Under the pieces are notes generated by a model. It saw only the letters and a program-made list of their open reading frames with translations. It did no database searches and had not been told where the DNA came from. From Bacteroides stercoris ATCC 43183 (GTDB taxonomy: Bacteria > Bacteroidota > Bacteroidia > Bacteroidales > Bacteroidaceae), in contig NZ_CP102262.1 in NCBI RefSeq assembly GCF_025147325.1, positions 1,550,001-1,614,000 on the forward strand: DNA of 64,000 nt, written 5' to 3'. Position 1 is the stretch's first letter. The number at the start of each line of letters is the position of its first letter. This document shows positions 1-10,126 of the stretch, piece by piece. Position numbers and translations under genes: made by a program.

Positions 1-450
1 CAAGGTCTTGTGAAGAAAGGTTATCGTAAGTTAGCCCGTGAAATAGCTTTGAACCATTATAATGAAGTACTTGAGGTATATAAGAATACGGGTACATTTT
101 GGGAATACTATTCTCCGGAGAAGGCAGAGCCTGGATTTATGGCTAGAAAGGAATTTGTCGGTTGGTCAGGACTTCCACCTATTGCCGAACTGATAGAGTT
201 TATAATAGGTATTCGGGGAGATTACTCCAAACAGCAAATTGTTTGGGACATGAACCTGACAGAGGCCAATGGAATAGAACGTTATCCTTTCGGACCAGAA
301 GGTATTATCAGTTTAAAGGCGGAAGCACGCCGTTCTGTCAATGATGAACCGCACATTACGGTAGATACGAATATTGGCTTTGAATTGTTCGTACTTTATG
401 GTGAAAAAGAGAAGAAAATTACTGTGCTTCCTGGTAAACACACTTATTAA
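1..450 (+). CDS. GH63/trehalase-like glycoside hydrolase, C-terminal part
   Basis: The frame is open from base 1, so only about the last 149 residues are present and the start lies outside the window. The segments FWEYYSPEKAEPG and GWSGLPPIAELIEF resemble the C-terminal (alpha/alpha)6-barrel of GH63/MGH1-type glycosidases; this is recognition of the family style, and the substrate cannot be read. The stop is 11 bases before the GH125 gene, and GH20 and phosphoesterase genes follow in the same direction, so it is probably part of one glycan-degrading operon. An alternative is another clan GH-G family such as GH37. Confidence 0.7.
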   Translation, partial: QGLVKKGYRKLAREIALNHYNEVLEVYKNTGTFWEYYSPEKAEPGFMARKEFVGWSGLPPIAELIEFIIGIRGDYSKQQIVWDMNLTEANGIERYPFGPEGIISLKAEARRSVNDEPHITVDTNIGFELFVLYGEKEKKITVLPGKHTY

Positions 451-461
451 AAAGATAATCT

Positions 462-1913
462 ATGAAAAAGAATATGTCACGACGTCATTTCCTGAAGATG
501 GGAGGATTAGCTTTGGCTGCTATGTCCGTCCGTCCATCTTTGTCGTTTGCCGCTTTCAGGGAATCAGAAACGAAATTCGTTTCCTTGCGTCCTTCAATAG
601 ACAAAAGGCGTTTTGTATCAAGAGCTGTAGAGGTAATCATTAAAGAAGTAAAGCCAAAGATAAAAGATGAAAAACTGCGGTGGATGTTTGAAAATTGTTT
701 TCCCAATACACTTGATACTACTGTCAGATATAAGATGAAAAACGACCGTCCGGATACGTTTATCATAACTGGTGACATTGACGCTATGTGGTTGCGTGAT
801 TCTTCCGCGCAGGTGTGGCCTTATTTGCCGTTGATGAAAGACGATAGGGATTTGCAGTTTTTGATAGCCGGACTTATTAACAGGCAGACAGAATGTATAC
901 TGATAGACCCTTATGCTAATGCTTTCAATGATGGTCCATTGGGTAGTTATTGGGAAACTGATCATACACAGCATATGGTGAAAGAGTTGCATGAACGTAA
1001 GTGGGAGATCGATTCTCTATGTTATCCCATTCGATTGGCTTACCAGTATTGGACATTGACTAAAGATACGTCTATCTTTAGTGCAGATTGGCACGAGGCT
1101 ATGAAATTGGTAGTCCGTACTTTTAAGGAACAGCAGCGTAAACAAGGAATCGGCACTTATAGTTTCTCGCGCGATTGTGATCGTCCTACAGACTCGCAAA
1201 TCAATAATGGTTGGGGTGCACCAGTTAAGCCAGTTGGACTGATCGTTTCTTCGTTTCGCCCTTCGGATGATGCTACTCAATTTGGTTTTCTCATCCCTTC
1301 CAATATGTTTGCTGTTGTGTCGTTGCGGCAATTGTCTGAAATAGAACATACAGTCTATAATCATATAGATTTTGCTAAAGAATGTATAGCTTTAGCTGAT
1401 GAAGTAGATGCCGCAATTCGCAGGTATGGTACGTTTAACCATCCTATTTGTGGGCGGGTTTATGCTTTTGAAGTGGATGGGTTTGGCAATGTGCTTTGTA
1501 TGGATGATGCTAATATTCCCAGTCTGTTGTCTGCTCCTTATTTGGGATATTGTTCTTTCAAGGATGCAGTTTACCAAAATACTCGTAAATTGATATGGAG
1601 CGATAATAATCCTTATTTTTTTAAAGGAAAAGCTGGAGAAGGAATAGGCGGTCCACATGTAGGGTTGAACTATATTTGGCCAATGAGTATCATAATGAAA
1701 GCTTTTACGACTGATGATGAGGAAGAAATACGCAGTTGTTTGAAGCAACTGCGCGATACGGACGGTGAAACAGGTTTTATGCATGAGTCTTTTAATGCGG
1801 AAAATGCAGCTGATTTCACACGTCCTTGGTTTGCTTGGGCAAACACGCTGTTTGGCGAGCTAATCCTTAAAGTAGTTCAGACATATCCTAACCTTTTATT
1901 ACAAACGTTATGA
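462..1913 (+). CDS. GH125 exo-alpha-mannosidase (metal-independent)
   Basis: The 483-residue protein has the GH125 (formerly DUF1237) signature [20 protein letters not shown] at residues 102-121 and the C-terminal GFMHESF motif, whose Glu442 is the likely catalytic base. Known GH125 enzymes remove non-reducing alpha-1,6-mannose from N-glycans or yeast mannan by inversion. The N-terminus [15 protein letters not shown] (residues 6-20) is a twin-arginine signal, so the enzyme is probably exported folded. The stop codon overlaps the start of the GH20 gene by 4 bases (ATGA), implying translational coupling. No frameshift or missing motif is visible. Confidence 0.92.
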   Translation: MKKNMSRRHFLKMGGLALAAMSVRPSLSFAAFRESETKFVSLRPSIDKRRFVSRAVEVIIKEVKPKIKDEKLRWMFENCFPNTLDTTVRYKMKNDRPDTFIITGDIDAMWLRDSSAQVWPYLPLMKDDRDLQFLIAGLINRQTECILIDPYANAFNDGPLGSYWETDHTQHMVKELHERKWEIDSLCYPIRLAYQYWTLTKDTSIFSADWHEAMKLVVRTFKEQQRKQGIGTYSFSRDCDRPTDSQINNGWGAPVKPVGLIVSSFRPSDDATQFGFLIPSNMFAVVSLRQLSEIEHTVYNHIDFAKECIALADEVDAAIRRYGTFNHPICGRVYAFEVDGFGNVLCMDDANIPSLLSAPYLGYCSFKDAVYQNTRKLIWSDNNPYFFKGKAGEGIGGPHVGLNYIWPMSIIMKAFTTDDEEEIRSCLKQLRDTDGETGFMHESFNAENAADFTRPWFAWANTLFGELILKVVQTYPNLLLQTL

Positions 1914-4234
1914 AATATATTTGGGGGGTGTTTACTGCCATCTCATTGGCTCTCTTTTCATGTGGCAGCGGAAGCAAGGAATCTGTAGAAAACTATGGTA
2001 TCATACCGATGCCCAATGATATAACTCTATCCCGAGGAAAGTATTTTTTGCAAGGGGAGAAAACTGTGGCTGTGTCTTCCGGAGAGAATGAAATGAAAGT
2101 TTTTCGTTATTTAGAGAACTTTTTGAAGAACACACAGGTAACATTAAGAGCTGTTTCTCCAACAGAGAAGGCCGATATTTATCTGTTAATTGATAATTCT
2201 CTAAAAGATGAGGCTTATACATTGGAGGTGGCTTCCGATGCTATACGGATTTGTTCTAACGAAACTGCAGCAGGACTGTTTTATGGTGTTCAATCTTTAT
2301 TGCAATTGATGCCGGCAGAAATCTATGCTTCCGATCGTAGGTATGAGGGATGTATTGAAATTCCAATTGTCAGTATTAAGGATGCTCCTCGTTTTCCTTA
2401 TCGTGGTGCTTTGATGGATGTTGGTCGTAATTTCCTTCCCAAAGAAGAGGTACTGAAGTTTCTTGATTTGATGGCTTTCTATAAGTTGAATAAATTTCAT
2501 TTTCATTTGACTGACGATCAAGGTTGGAGAATTGAGATAAAAAAATATCCGAAGTTGGTAGAGGTGGGGTCGCATCGTAGTCAAACTCAAGTAGGACATT
2601 CTGATTATTATTACCCACGGCGGTTTGACGGAAAAAAACAAGCGGGATATTATACACAAGAAGAAATTAGAGAGATTGTTAAGTATGCTTCTGACCGTTT
2701 TATAACAGTAATTCCTGAGATAGAAATGCCGGGACATGCTTCTGCTGCATTGGCGTCATATCCAGAGCTTTCTTGTGGGTTGAGAAAAGATTATGTGGTA
2801 CGCGATTACTTTGATGTTTTTGATGAAGTCTATTGTCCTAAGGAGCATACGTTTGATTTCTTGGAAAATGTATTGGTGGAAGTTATGGAACTCTTTCCTA
2901 GTCATTACATTCATATTGGAGGTGATGAATGTCCTAAGAAAGCTTGGAAAAAGTGTATTCATTGTCAAACTCTGATGAAGAAAGAGGGACTACCAGATGA
3001 AGAAGCTTTACAAAGTTGGTTTATTCATAAGATTGAACAATTTGTTAACAGCAGGGGGCGTGATATTATCGGTTGGGATGAGATATTGGAAGGCGGGCTT
3101 GCTCCTAATGCTACTGTAATGTCGTGGCGTGGTGAAGAAGGTGGTATTATAGCGGCCCGTCAAAAGCATAAGGTTATTATGACACCGAGTAAACGATGCT
3201 ATATAGATTATTATCAAGAGAGCCCAGAATATGCTCCACTGGCGATTGGTGGTTTCCTTCCGTTGGATAGTGTATATTTTTATAACCCACTACCAGCTGG
3301 ATTGACTACCGAAGAGCAGTCTTATATAATAGGTACGCAGGCGAATATTTGGGGAGAATATATTCAAACTCCTGAAGCATTTGAATATATGGCTTTTCCT
3401 CGTTTGTTGGCTATGTCCGAAGTGCAGTGGACGCAACCTGAATATAAAGATTTTGTGTTTTTTACTCGCAGGTTGGATAAGGAGTTCAAACGGTTGGACT
3501 ATTGTCAGGTGAATTCTTGCCGCAATTTTTATGAAGTGAATTATGCGGGAGTGTGGAATGAGAATCATGAGACCTATGAAGTGGCTTTATCTTCTTTTTG
3601 TCCGGATGCGGAGATACACTATGCGATTAATGATTCTGTGATAACGGCTTCTTCTTCTCTGTACAAGTCACCAATATTGTTGAGTAAAGATGCAGTTATT
3701 TACGCAGCCGTTTATAAGGAAGGCAAATCTATGGGTAGGGTGACTCATAAAGAATTTGCCATTAACAAGGCCACTGGATGTGATTATAAGTGTGTTCCTA
3801 AAACAGAGTGGGAACATTTGGATGAAAGCTTTGGATTGACTGACGGATATTGTGGATATGCTCAAGACATGCGTAGATGGGTAAGCTTCTATCAGGATAG
3901 TGTACAGATTGTGGTGGAGTTGAAAGGTACGCAAAGAATAAAACAAGTAGCTTTTGCTTCCTTATGGCGTCCTTGGAATATGATTTGGCCGGCAAAGGCA
4001 ATGAGTGTTTCCGTTTCGGCAGACGGGAAAAACTTTTTTGGAGTAGGTAATAAAGTTTTATCATATGATTTTACGTTGACGGAAAGCACTCGCTTTCCTG
4101 CTTCTCTTTCATTTCCTGAAGTGGAAGCTACATTTGTACGCTTGGACTTGTTGAGTGGGGGCTTATGTCCAAAAGGATATTTCAATGAAGGAGAACAAAG
4201 CAGATTGGCGATAGATGAAATAGAAATAAACTAA
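1910..4234 (+). CDS. GH20 beta-N-acetylhexosaminidase lipoprotein
   Basis: 774 residues. A lipobox LFSC places the lipidated Cys at 18, so the enzyme is probably anchored in a membrane and exposed to the periplasm or the surface. A GH20b-type N-terminal domain (about 25-160) precedes the TIM barrel, with [12 protein letters not shown] at 196-207, [12 protein letters not shown] at 268-279 and the catalytic Asp-Glu pair in HIGGDE at 339-340. The last 200 or so residues look like a chitobiase/discoidin-type C-terminal module. GH20 enzymes release terminal GlcNAc or GalNAc by substrate-assisted catalysis. Its overlap with GH125 suggests joint trimming of N-glycan-like chains. Confidence 0.93.
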   Translation: MKYIWGVFTAISLALFSCGSGSKESVENYGIIPMPNDITLSRGKYFLQGEKTVAVSSGENEMKVFRYLENFLKNTQVTLRAVSPTEKADIYLLIDNSLKDEAYTLEVASDAIRICSNETAAGLFYGVQSLLQLMPAEIYASDRRYEGCIEIPIVSIKDAPRFPYRGALMDVGRNFLPKEEVLKFLDLMAFYKLNKFHFHLTDDQGWRIEIKKYPKLVEVGSHRSQTQVGHSDYYYPRRFDGKKQAGYYTQEEIREIVKYASDRFITVIPEIEMPGHASAALASYPELSCGLRKDYVVRDYFDVFDEVYCPKEHTFDFLENVLVEVMELFPSHYIHIGGDECPKKAWKKCIHCQTLMKKEGLPDEEALQSWFIHKIEQFVNSRGRDIIGWDEILEGGLAPNATVMSWRGEEGGIIAARQKHKVIMTPSKRCYIDYYQESPEYAPLAIGGFLPLDSVYFYNPLPAGLTTEEQSYIIGTQANIWGEYIQTPEAFEYMAFPRLLAMSEVQWTQPEYKDFVFFTRRLDKEFKRLDYCQVNSCRNFYEVNYAGVWNENHETYEVALSSFCPDAEIHYAINDSVITASSSLYKSPILLSKDAVIYAAVYKEGKSMGRVTHKEFAINKATGCDYKCVPKTEWEHLDESFGLTDGYCGYAQDMRRWVSFYQDSVQIVVELKGTQRIKQVAFASLWRPWNMIWPAKAMSVSVSADGKNFFGVGNKVLSYDFTLTESTRFPASLSFPEVEATFVRLDLLSGGLCPKGYFNEGEQSRLAIDEIEIN

Positions 4235-4248
4235 TCAATCAGATTCTT

Positions 4249-5697
4249 ATGAAGAAAATATTAATTCTTTTGTTAGTGTTATGGGGAGTTATCCCATCAA
4301 TGCTTTTTGCACAACGGCAATTGTCTTTTCAAAATGGAAAGTTTAAAATAGTTCAGTTCACAGACTTACATTGGACATCAGGTTCACCGAAGTGTGCTGA
4401 AACAGAAAGAACTATTCGTACGATACTGAAATCCGAAAATCCGGATATTGCCATATTGACTGGAGACATAGTGACAGAAGCCCCTGCAATTAATGGCTGG
4501 ATGTCGGTTGTAGAAATATTTAATAATGCCAAAGTGCCATTTGTTGTAACTATGGGTAACCATGATGCGGAGCACATGGCTAAGGATAGCATTTATGATT
4601 TGTTGCAAAAATCTCCATGCTATGTTGGAACGAAGGGGCCTGGAGATGTTATGGGGTGTGGTAATTGTGTGATACCGATTTTTGATTCGATGACAAAGAA
4701 AAAGGTAGAATCAGTGCTTTATTGTATAGACTCTAATGATTATCAGCCTGACAAACTTTATGGAGTTTACGATTGGATACATTTCGACCAAATAGCATGG
4801 TATCGTAAACAAAGTGCTCATTTTGCTTCTTGTAATAATGGACGTCCTTTACCTTCATTGGCATTCTTTCACATACCTTTATTAGAATATAATGAACTGA
4901 TAGGTGATGGTAAGACATTTGGTAATGATAGAGAAGGTGGAGTTGCTTCTTCAAAGGTCAATTCTGGTATATTTGCTTCGTTTCTTGATAGGAAAGATGT
5001 AATGGGGGTATTCGCCGGTCACGACCATGATAATGATTATGTTGGTATCAATAAAAGAATATTGCTTGGATATGGTCGGGTGACTGGTGCGGATGCTTAC
5101 GGAGAATTGATTAGAGGTGCACGTATCATTGAACTGTATGAAGGTGAATTTAAGTTTGATACTTGGATTGCTACGCTTTCAGGTCGTGAGGCGATCTATT
5201 ACTATCCCTCCGGATTAAATTCAGATGAGGAACGGGTGATGAATTATTTTCCGGCAATGAATGTAGCATCACCTAAACAAGGGGTAGCTTATACTTATTA
5301 TGAAGGTCAATGTAAACGAGTGGCTGACATTACTTCTTGTTTGAAAGTAAAGGAAGGTATTATGAAGAACTTTTTGATAAAGGATGCTGCCATTGCTGAT
5401 CACTTTGCCTATGAATTCCGTACTTTGATTTACATTTCCAAAAGAGGCGTATATCGCTTCTATACCATTTCGGATGATGGTTCTAAACTTTATATTGATG
5501 ATAAGCTGATAGTTGATAATGATGGTGGACATAGTGTTCGTCGTGCCGAAGGTAAGGTTGCTCTTGAGAAAGGTTATCATGCATTGCATTTATTGTATTT
5601 TGAAAATTATATGGGGCAGGAACTGGAGGTCGGATTTTTAGGACGAGATATTCCCGAAACTCCCATTCCGGCCGAGATGCTGTTTTTGCCGGATTAG
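4249..5697 (+). CDS. Secreted calcineurin-like metallophosphoesterase with PA14 domain
   Basis: 482 residues. A signal peptide (about 1-21, ending LFAQ) is followed by a metallophosphoesterase domain with TDLH (38-41), GD (72-73), GNHD (103-106) and a GHDHDND metal motif near residue 260. The last ~110 residues (YEFRTLIYISKRGVYRFY, SDDGSKLYIDD) form a PA14-like carbohydrate-binding beta domain. Phosphatase and sugar-binding modules together fit removal of phosphate from phosphorylated glycans such as mannose phosphate; that substrate is an inference from the neighbouring GH125. It starts 14 bases after the GH20 stop, so the two are probably co-transcribed. Confidence 0.9.
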   Translation: MKKILILLLVLWGVIPSMLFAQRQLSFQNGKFKIVQFTDLHWTSGSPKCAETERTIRTILKSENPDIAILTGDIVTEAPAINGWMSVVEIFNNAKVPFVVTMGNHDAEHMAKDSIYDLLQKSPCYVGTKGPGDVMGCGNCVIPIFDSMTKKKVESVLYCIDSNDYQPDKLYGVYDWIHFDQIAWYRKQSAHFASCNNGRPLPSLAFFHIPLLEYNELIGDGKTFGNDREGGVASSKVNSGIFASFLDRKDVMGVFAGHDHDNDYVGINKRILLGYGRVTGADAYGELIRGARIIELYEGEFKFDTWIATLSGREAIYYYPSGLNSDEERVMNYFPAMNVASPKQGVAYTYYEGQCKRVADITSCLKVKEGIMKNFLIKDAAIADHFAYEFRTLIYISKRGVYRFYTISDDGSKLYIDDKLIVDNDGGHSVRRAEGKVALEKGYHALHLLYFENYMGQELEVGFLGRDIPETPIPAEMLFLPD

Positions 5698-5782
5698 AAT
5701 TTTTTTCTCTGTACCGGGTGGTGCCGTTCATCGTACAATCCTGGTATGGAGCATTTGTTTGAGAACCGGTATTTTGCTTTTT

Positions 5783-5823
5783 TCATGCCATTAAACAATA
5801 AGAAAAGCATGACGTCTTTTTTT
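5783..5823 (+). terminator. Weak candidate terminator between convergent genes
   Basis: TCATGC (5783-5788) can pair with GCATGA (5807-5812), and a T-rich run follows at 5815-5823. The stem is only 6 bp, so this is a weak candidate end for the glycosidase operon. The rest of 5698-5954 shows nothing else that I can support. Confidence 0.3.
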
Positions 5824-5954
5824 AATGTATTGTCAACTATAACTGCTATTTCATTCAGATTATGAGAATACAAAAATAGATACGTTAAAAATGTAATTAT
5901 ATGATTTACATTTATTTATCTTGTTTGCGTATGTTTCGTGGAAAATTACACAAG

Positions 5955-7169
5955 CTAATTGCCTAAAAAATGAATAGAACTGCAGTCTTTAGCTTGGTAA
6001 TAGCAGTCGGACATTATTTGATGCCTTTTTCTGTATTCATAGGGAGAAATATTCTTTAGAGCCTTGAATTGGCGTGACAAGTTTTTTAGATTGTTTATTC
6101 CTACAGATTCCGCTACGGTTGAGATAGGAGCATTGCTGGTAAGTAGCAGTTGAGCAAACCTTTCTATTTTTAGAGAAAATATGTATTTTTGAATGGACTG
6201 TTGGGTAACTCCTTTGAAACGAATCTCTAGTAACCTACGTGACAAGGGGACTTGTTTTACGAGATCTGATACGGTGATATGTTCAGTCAGGTGCTTATTG
6301 ATATATTTCAAAACTGTTTGGATATGCGTATCGGTAGTAGAATAAAAATCGGTTGAAAGTCTGTTTATAATATTTATGGGTTGCAGTACTACATCTTGAT
6401 AGTTGACTTTCTCTTCGTTCAGTAGGCGTACGATGAGTTCTGCTGCCTCAAATCCGCCTCTTACAATATTGTGGCTTATGCTGGATAAAGGAGGATCAGA
6501 TAAGTTACATATAATTTCGTCATTATCCACACCCAATATTGCTATCTTGTCGGGTACTCTGATATTATTTACTTTACATAATTCAGTAATGCGATTACCT
6601 TGATTATCATCACAAGCAAAGAGTGCCGTAGGCAGGGGGAGCGATTGCAACCATTTGAGTAAAGGAGGAGCTTCATAAAACCAAAGATCATCGAGAGATT
6701 GCTCTTGATATGATTGGAAACAATTACCAAAACCATGTTCGGCTATACATTTATAGAAACCTTCGCAACGCTCTTGTGACCAAACCGTATCTCGATAGCC
6801 ATAGAAAGCAAAATTTTGATACCCTTTTCTTAGAAAGAATTCCGCTGCCATCCTGCCAGTTTTGTAATAATCTCCAGTGATGTTTGGAATATTACTGAAT
6901 CTTGCTTTGTAATCTTGTGCTATGGCAATGATTCCATTTTCACGGAAAATTTCTACATTGTCGTCGTTGTCGAATCTGCCGATAATAGCATCTGCATGCC
7001 ACGTTTTTGCCCACTTCAGCACTCCCTTTATGCCATAGGTTTGTTTATAGGAAAGCGGCATTCGGCACACCACCCACGGTTCGTGGCTGTTTGCGTACAT
7101 CAATACTCCTTTCAGTAGATTATAGGAGAAAGATTCAGTGAAATCGCTTAGCAGTATTAATCGAATCAT
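5955..7169 (-). CDS. XylR-type regulator: periplasmic-binding-like sensor plus AraC HTH
   Basis: 404 residues. The first ~275 resemble the LacI/periplasmic-binding sugar sensor of Escherichia coli XylR. The last ~110 form an AraC-type double helix-turn-helix (VSDLVKQVPLSRRLLEIRFK, then STVAESVGINNLKNLSRQFK). Proteins of this design bind a sugar in the cytoplasm and activate nearby catabolic genes. It faces the glycosidase run convergently, so control of that run is an inference from position only. Most Bacteroides glycan loci use hybrid two-component or sigma/anti-sigma regulators, so a XylR type is a less common choice. The ligand is unknown. Confidence 0.88.
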   Translation of the reverse strand: MIRLILLSDFTESFSYNLLKGVLMYANSHEPWVVCRMPLSYKQTYGIKGVLKWAKTWHADAIIGRFDNDDNVEIFRENGIIAIAQDYKARFSNIPNITGDYYKTGRMAAEFFLRKGYQNFAFYGYRDTVWSQERCEGFYKCIAEHGFGNCFQSYQEQSLDDLWFYEAPPLLKWLQSLPLPTALFACDDNQGNRITELCKVNNIRVPDKIAILGVDNDEIICNLSDPPLSSISHNIVRGGFEAAELIVRLLNEEKVNYQDVVLQPINIINRLSTDFYSTTDTHIQTVLKYINKHLTEHITVSDLVKQVPLSRRLLEIRFKGVTQQSIQKYIFSLKIERFAQLLLTSNAPISTVAESVGINNLKNLSRQFKALKNISPYEYRKRHQIMSDCYYQAKDCSSIHFLGN

Positions 7170-7192
7170 AAATTATACGTTCCTTAACTATG

Positions 7193-7200
7193 CAAATGTA
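7193..7200 (-). promoter_or_regulatory. Bacteroides -7 element for the XylR-type gene
   Basis: TACATTTG on the minus strand, 24 bases upstream of the start codon, matches the Bacteroides -7 consensus TAnnTTTG. No clear -33 TTTG is placed upstream. Confidence 0.5.
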
Positions 7201-7249
7201 GAAAAAAAAAGTATTAGTTTTGTTTTCGATAAAGTTATTTTGCCAATCT

Positions 7250-7681
7250 TTATTTTTTTCGTAAATCCCGCCCCTCGTATTTGCAGATAGCTTCTATCCA
7301 CTCTTTTGTCAGCGGTTTGGATTCGTGCTTGCTGAGGTCGTAAGCTACCATGACGGAAGTGCATATACATTTTACTTCCTGCGTCTCGATATCTATGACA
7401 CGTTGTGCAAGATGAAAACTCTTCGTGCCTATTTGGGTCACGACGGTTTGTACGGCAATGTGGTCGGAGCCGTAAATCTGGGCAAGGAAGTTGGCTTCGA
7501 TGTGGACTACGACGATGCCGTCTTTCTGCCAGTCGACATGCGGGCATACGGAAGCGAAATACTCCGTCTTGCCTAAATCGTAAAAGGAAAAATAGACGGT
7601 GTTGTTGACGTGACCGAATTTATCGACGTCATTGAAACGTAGCTGTATGGGTAGTGTGTGGTTAAATTTAATATCTTCCAT
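7250..7681 (-). CDS. Hotdog-fold acyl-CoA thioesterase (4HBT family)
   Basis: 143 residues, the usual size of the 4-hydroxybenzoyl-CoA thioesterase family. The active-site motif DVDKFGHVNN (18-27) carries the family Asp and the GHVNN turn. The family hydrolyses acyl-CoA or acyl-ACP thioesters in the cytoplasm; the acyl group cannot be predicted here. It is divergent from tsaC with an 80-base intergenic region, and it reads toward the XylR-type gene 80 bases downstream. Confidence 0.88.
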   Translation of the reverse strand: MEDIKFNHTLPIQLRFNDVDKFGHVNNTVYFSFYDLGKTEYFASVCPHVDWQKDGIVVVHIEANFLAQIYGSDHIAVQTVVTQIGTKSFHLAQRVIDIETQEVKCICTSVMVAYDLSKHESKPLTKEWIEAICKYEGRDLRKK

Positions 7682-7700
7682 TGTTTTCTCCTAAACTTTG

Positions 7701-7730
7701 TTTGTAATCGGTGCGAATTTACTATTTTTG
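7701..7730 (+). promoter_or_regulatory. Bacteroides promoter for the tsaC operon
   Basis: TTTG (7701-7704), an 18-base spacer and TATTTTTG (7723-7730) fit the Bacteroides -33/-7 consensus. The element lies about 31 bases upstream of the tsaC start and can serve the tsaC-clc-fmt run. Confidence 0.65.
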
Positions 7731-7761
7731 CGTGTTAATCACTGTATTTATAGAGTAAGAA

Positions 7762-8325
7762 ATGATAGAAGACATTAAAAAAGCCTGCCAGGTAATGAGG
7801 GAAGGCGGGGTGATTCTGTACCCCACCGATACCATTTGGGGTATTGGTTGTGACGCTACCAACGAAGATGCGGTGCGCCGTGTATATGAAATAAAGCAGC
7901 GTCAGGACAGCAAAGCGATGCTGGTGTTGGTGGATTCTTCCGTAAAAGTGGATTTCTATGTCCGGGATGTTCCGGAGGTGGCGTGGGATTTGATAGACCT
8001 GGCAGACAAACCGTTGACTATTATTTATTCGGGAGCGCGTAATCTGGCGGCAAATTTGCTGGCGGAAGACGGAAGCGTGGGCATCAGAGTGACAAATGAA
8101 GATTTCTCCAAGCGTCTTTGCCAGCAGTTCCGTAAGGCGATTGTTTCTACTTCAGCCAATATCAGCGGGCAGCCTTCGCCGAAGAACTTCAGCGAAATAA
8201 GTGAGGAGGTAAAGTCAGCGGTGGATTATATCGTGGGCTACCGGCAGGAAGAGATGAGTAATCCGAAGCCGTCCAGCATTATCAAGTTGGATAAAGGCGG
8301 AGTGATTAAAATAATCCGTGAATAA
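7762..8325 (+). CDS. tsaC: L-threonylcarbamoyladenylate synthase (TsaC/YrdC type)
   Basis: 187 residues, the single-domain YrdC length. The motifs YPTDTIWGIGCDA near the N-terminus, GSVGIRVTNE and the STSANISGQPSPKNF segment form the ATP and threonine/bicarbonate pocket. The enzyme makes threonylcarbamoyl-AMP for the t6A37 modification of ANN-decoding tRNAs. It ends 5 bases before the ClC channel gene. A second YrdC-family gene lies at 32272-32886. This one is nearer the canonical TsaC length and motif set, so I assign tsaC here. Confidence 0.85.
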   Translation: MIEDIKKACQVMREGGVILYPTDTIWGIGCDATNEDAVRRVYEIKQRQDSKAMLVLVDSSVKVDFYVRDVPEVAWDLIDLADKPLTIIYSGARNLAANLLAEDGSVGIRVTNEDFSKRLCQQFRKAIVSTSANISGQPSPKNFSEISEEVKSAVDYIVGYRQEEMSNPKPSSIIKLDKGGVIKIIRE

Positions 8326-8330
8326 AGGAA

Positions 8331-10121
8331 ATGACTGGAGAAGAGAGAAGTTGGTTGCAACGCTTTATCATTTGGCGTGAGAAGAATGTCAAGGAGAAAC
8401 GGTTTATCCTGGTTCTTAGCTTTCTGGTCGGTATCTTTACGGCATTTGCCGCATTGATATTGAAACTGTTGATACATTGGATACAAAATTTTCTTACAGA
8501 GAATTTCGACACAACAGAGGCTAATTACCAGTATCTGATATATCCGGTGGTGGGAATCTTTTTGGCCGGGTTGTTTGTACGTTATGTCGTAAAGGATGAT
8601 ATCAGTCATGGAGTTACGAAAATTCTATATGCCATATCCCGCAGGCAGGGACGTATCAAACGTCATAACACGTGGTCATCCATTATTGCCAGTTCCATAA
8701 CAATCGGGTTCGGCGGTTCGGTCGGGGCAGAGGCGCCGATTGTGCTTACCGGTTCGGCCATCGGCTCCAACTTGGGCAGCCTGTTCAAAATGGAGCACCG
8801 CACACTGATGCTGTTGGTGGGATGTGGCGCTGCCGGGGCCGTGGCAGGTATTTTCAAAGCTCCGATAGCGGGACTTGTTTTTACGTTGGAGGTGCTTATG
8901 ATAGACCTTACAATGTCTTCGCTGCTTCCGTTACTGATTTCGGCGGTGACGGCGGCAACCGTTTCTTATATCGTGACGGGTACGGAAGCCATGTTTAAGT
9001 TCCACCTTGACCAGGCTTTTGAATTGGAGCGTATCCCTTATGTGATCATGCTGGGTATTTTCTGCGGACTGGTTTCCCTCTACTTTACCCGTGCCATGAG
9101 TTCGGTGGAAGGAATGTTCGGTAAACTGAAACTGCCTTATAAGAAACTGCTGGTGGGCGGCGCTATGTTGAGTATTCTGATATTCCTTTTCCCGCCGCTT
9201 TACGGTGAAGGGTACGATACGATAGAATTACTGCTCAACGGTACAAGTAATGTTGAGTGGGATACGGTGATGAATAACTCTTTCTTCTACGGACACAGCC
9301 ACTTGCTGCTGCTGTATTTGATATTGATAATCCTGTTTAAGGTTTTCGCTTCGAGCGCAACGAATGGCGGTGGTGGTTGCGGTGGTATTTTTGCGCCTTC
9401 TCTGTATTTGGGGTGTATCGCCGGGTTTGTTTTTTCCCATTTCAGCAATGATTTTGAGATGACTGCCTATCTGCCTGAAAAGAACTTTGCCTTGCTGGGC
9501 ATGGCGGGAGTGATGAGTGGCGTTATGCACGCTCCGCTTACGGGAGTGTTCCTGATTGCCGAGCTTACGGGAGGGTACGACTTGTTCTTGCCGTTGATGA
9601 TAGTCGCGGTCAGCTCTTATCTGACGATTATCGTTTTTGAACCGCACAGCATTTACTCCATGCGTCTGGCAAAGAAAGGTGAGTTGCTGACACATCATAA
9701 GGATAAAGCGGTGTTGACGCTGATGAAAGTGGAGAATGTGGTAGAGAAAGACTTTGTTGCGGTACATCCGGAAATGGATCTTGCCGAGTTGGTGAAAGCC
9801 ATCTCCGCCTCACACCGCAACATATTTCCGGTGACGGACAATGAGGGTAAGCTGATTGGTATTGTCCTGCTGGACGACATACGCAATATCATGTTCCGGC
9901 AGGAACTGTATCATCGTTTTACGGTAGGCAAACTGATGACTTCCGCTCCGGCGCGCCTTTATGATACGGACAGCATGGAACAGGTGATGCGCACTTTTGA
10001 CGATACGAAAGCATGGAACCTGCCGGTGGTGGACGGAGAAGGCAAGTATCTCGGTTTCGTGTCCAAATCAAAGATATTTAACTCGTACCGTCAGGTATTG
10101 GTACATTTCTCGGAAGATTAA
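8331..10121 (+). CDS. ClC-family chloride channel/antiporter with C-terminal CBS pair
   Basis: 596 residues. A membrane core of about 430 residues carries the chloride-coordinating stretches GFGGSVGAEAP and GGGCGGIFAPSLYLG (the GxFxP type) and the PLTGVFLIAELTGGYDL helix. It is followed by two CBS repeats (VENVVEKDFVAVHPEMDLAE and GKLMTSAPARLYDTDSME). ClC proteins move chloride, often in exchange for protons, and CBS pairs usually bind adenine nucleotides. The start has a good AAAGGA sequence just upstream. It sits between tsaC and fmt with 5-base gaps, so it is probably in one operon with them. Channel versus antiporter is not settled. Confidence 0.92.
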   Translation: MTGEERSWLQRFIIWREKNVKEKRFILVLSFLVGIFTAFAALILKLLIHWIQNFLTENFDTTEANYQYLIYPVVGIFLAGLFVRYVVKDDISHGVTKILYAISRRQGRIKRHNTWSSIIASSITIGFGGSVGAEAPIVLTGSAIGSNLGSLFKMEHRTLMLLVGCGAAGAVAGIFKAPIAGLVFTLEVLMIDLTMSSLLPLLISAVTAATVSYIVTGTEAMFKFHLDQAFELERIPYVIMLGIFCGLVSLYFTRAMSSVEGMFGKLKLPYKKLLVGGAMLSILIFLFPPLYGEGYDTIELLLNGTSNVEWDTVMNNSFFYGHSHLLLLYLILIILFKVFASSATNGGGGCGGIFAPSLYLGCIAGFVFSHFSNDFEMTAYLPEKNFALLGMAGVMSGVMHAPLTGVFLIAELTGGYDLFLPLMIVAVSSYLTIIVFEPHSIYSMRLAKKGELLTHHKDKAVLTLMKVENVVEKDFVAVHPEMDLAELVKAISASHRNIFPVTDNEGKLIGIVLLDDIRNIMFRQELYHRFTVGKLMTSAPARLYDTDSMEQVMRTFDDTKAWNLPVVDGEGKYLGFVSKSKIFNSYRQVLVHFSED

Positions 10122-10126
10122 AAGAG

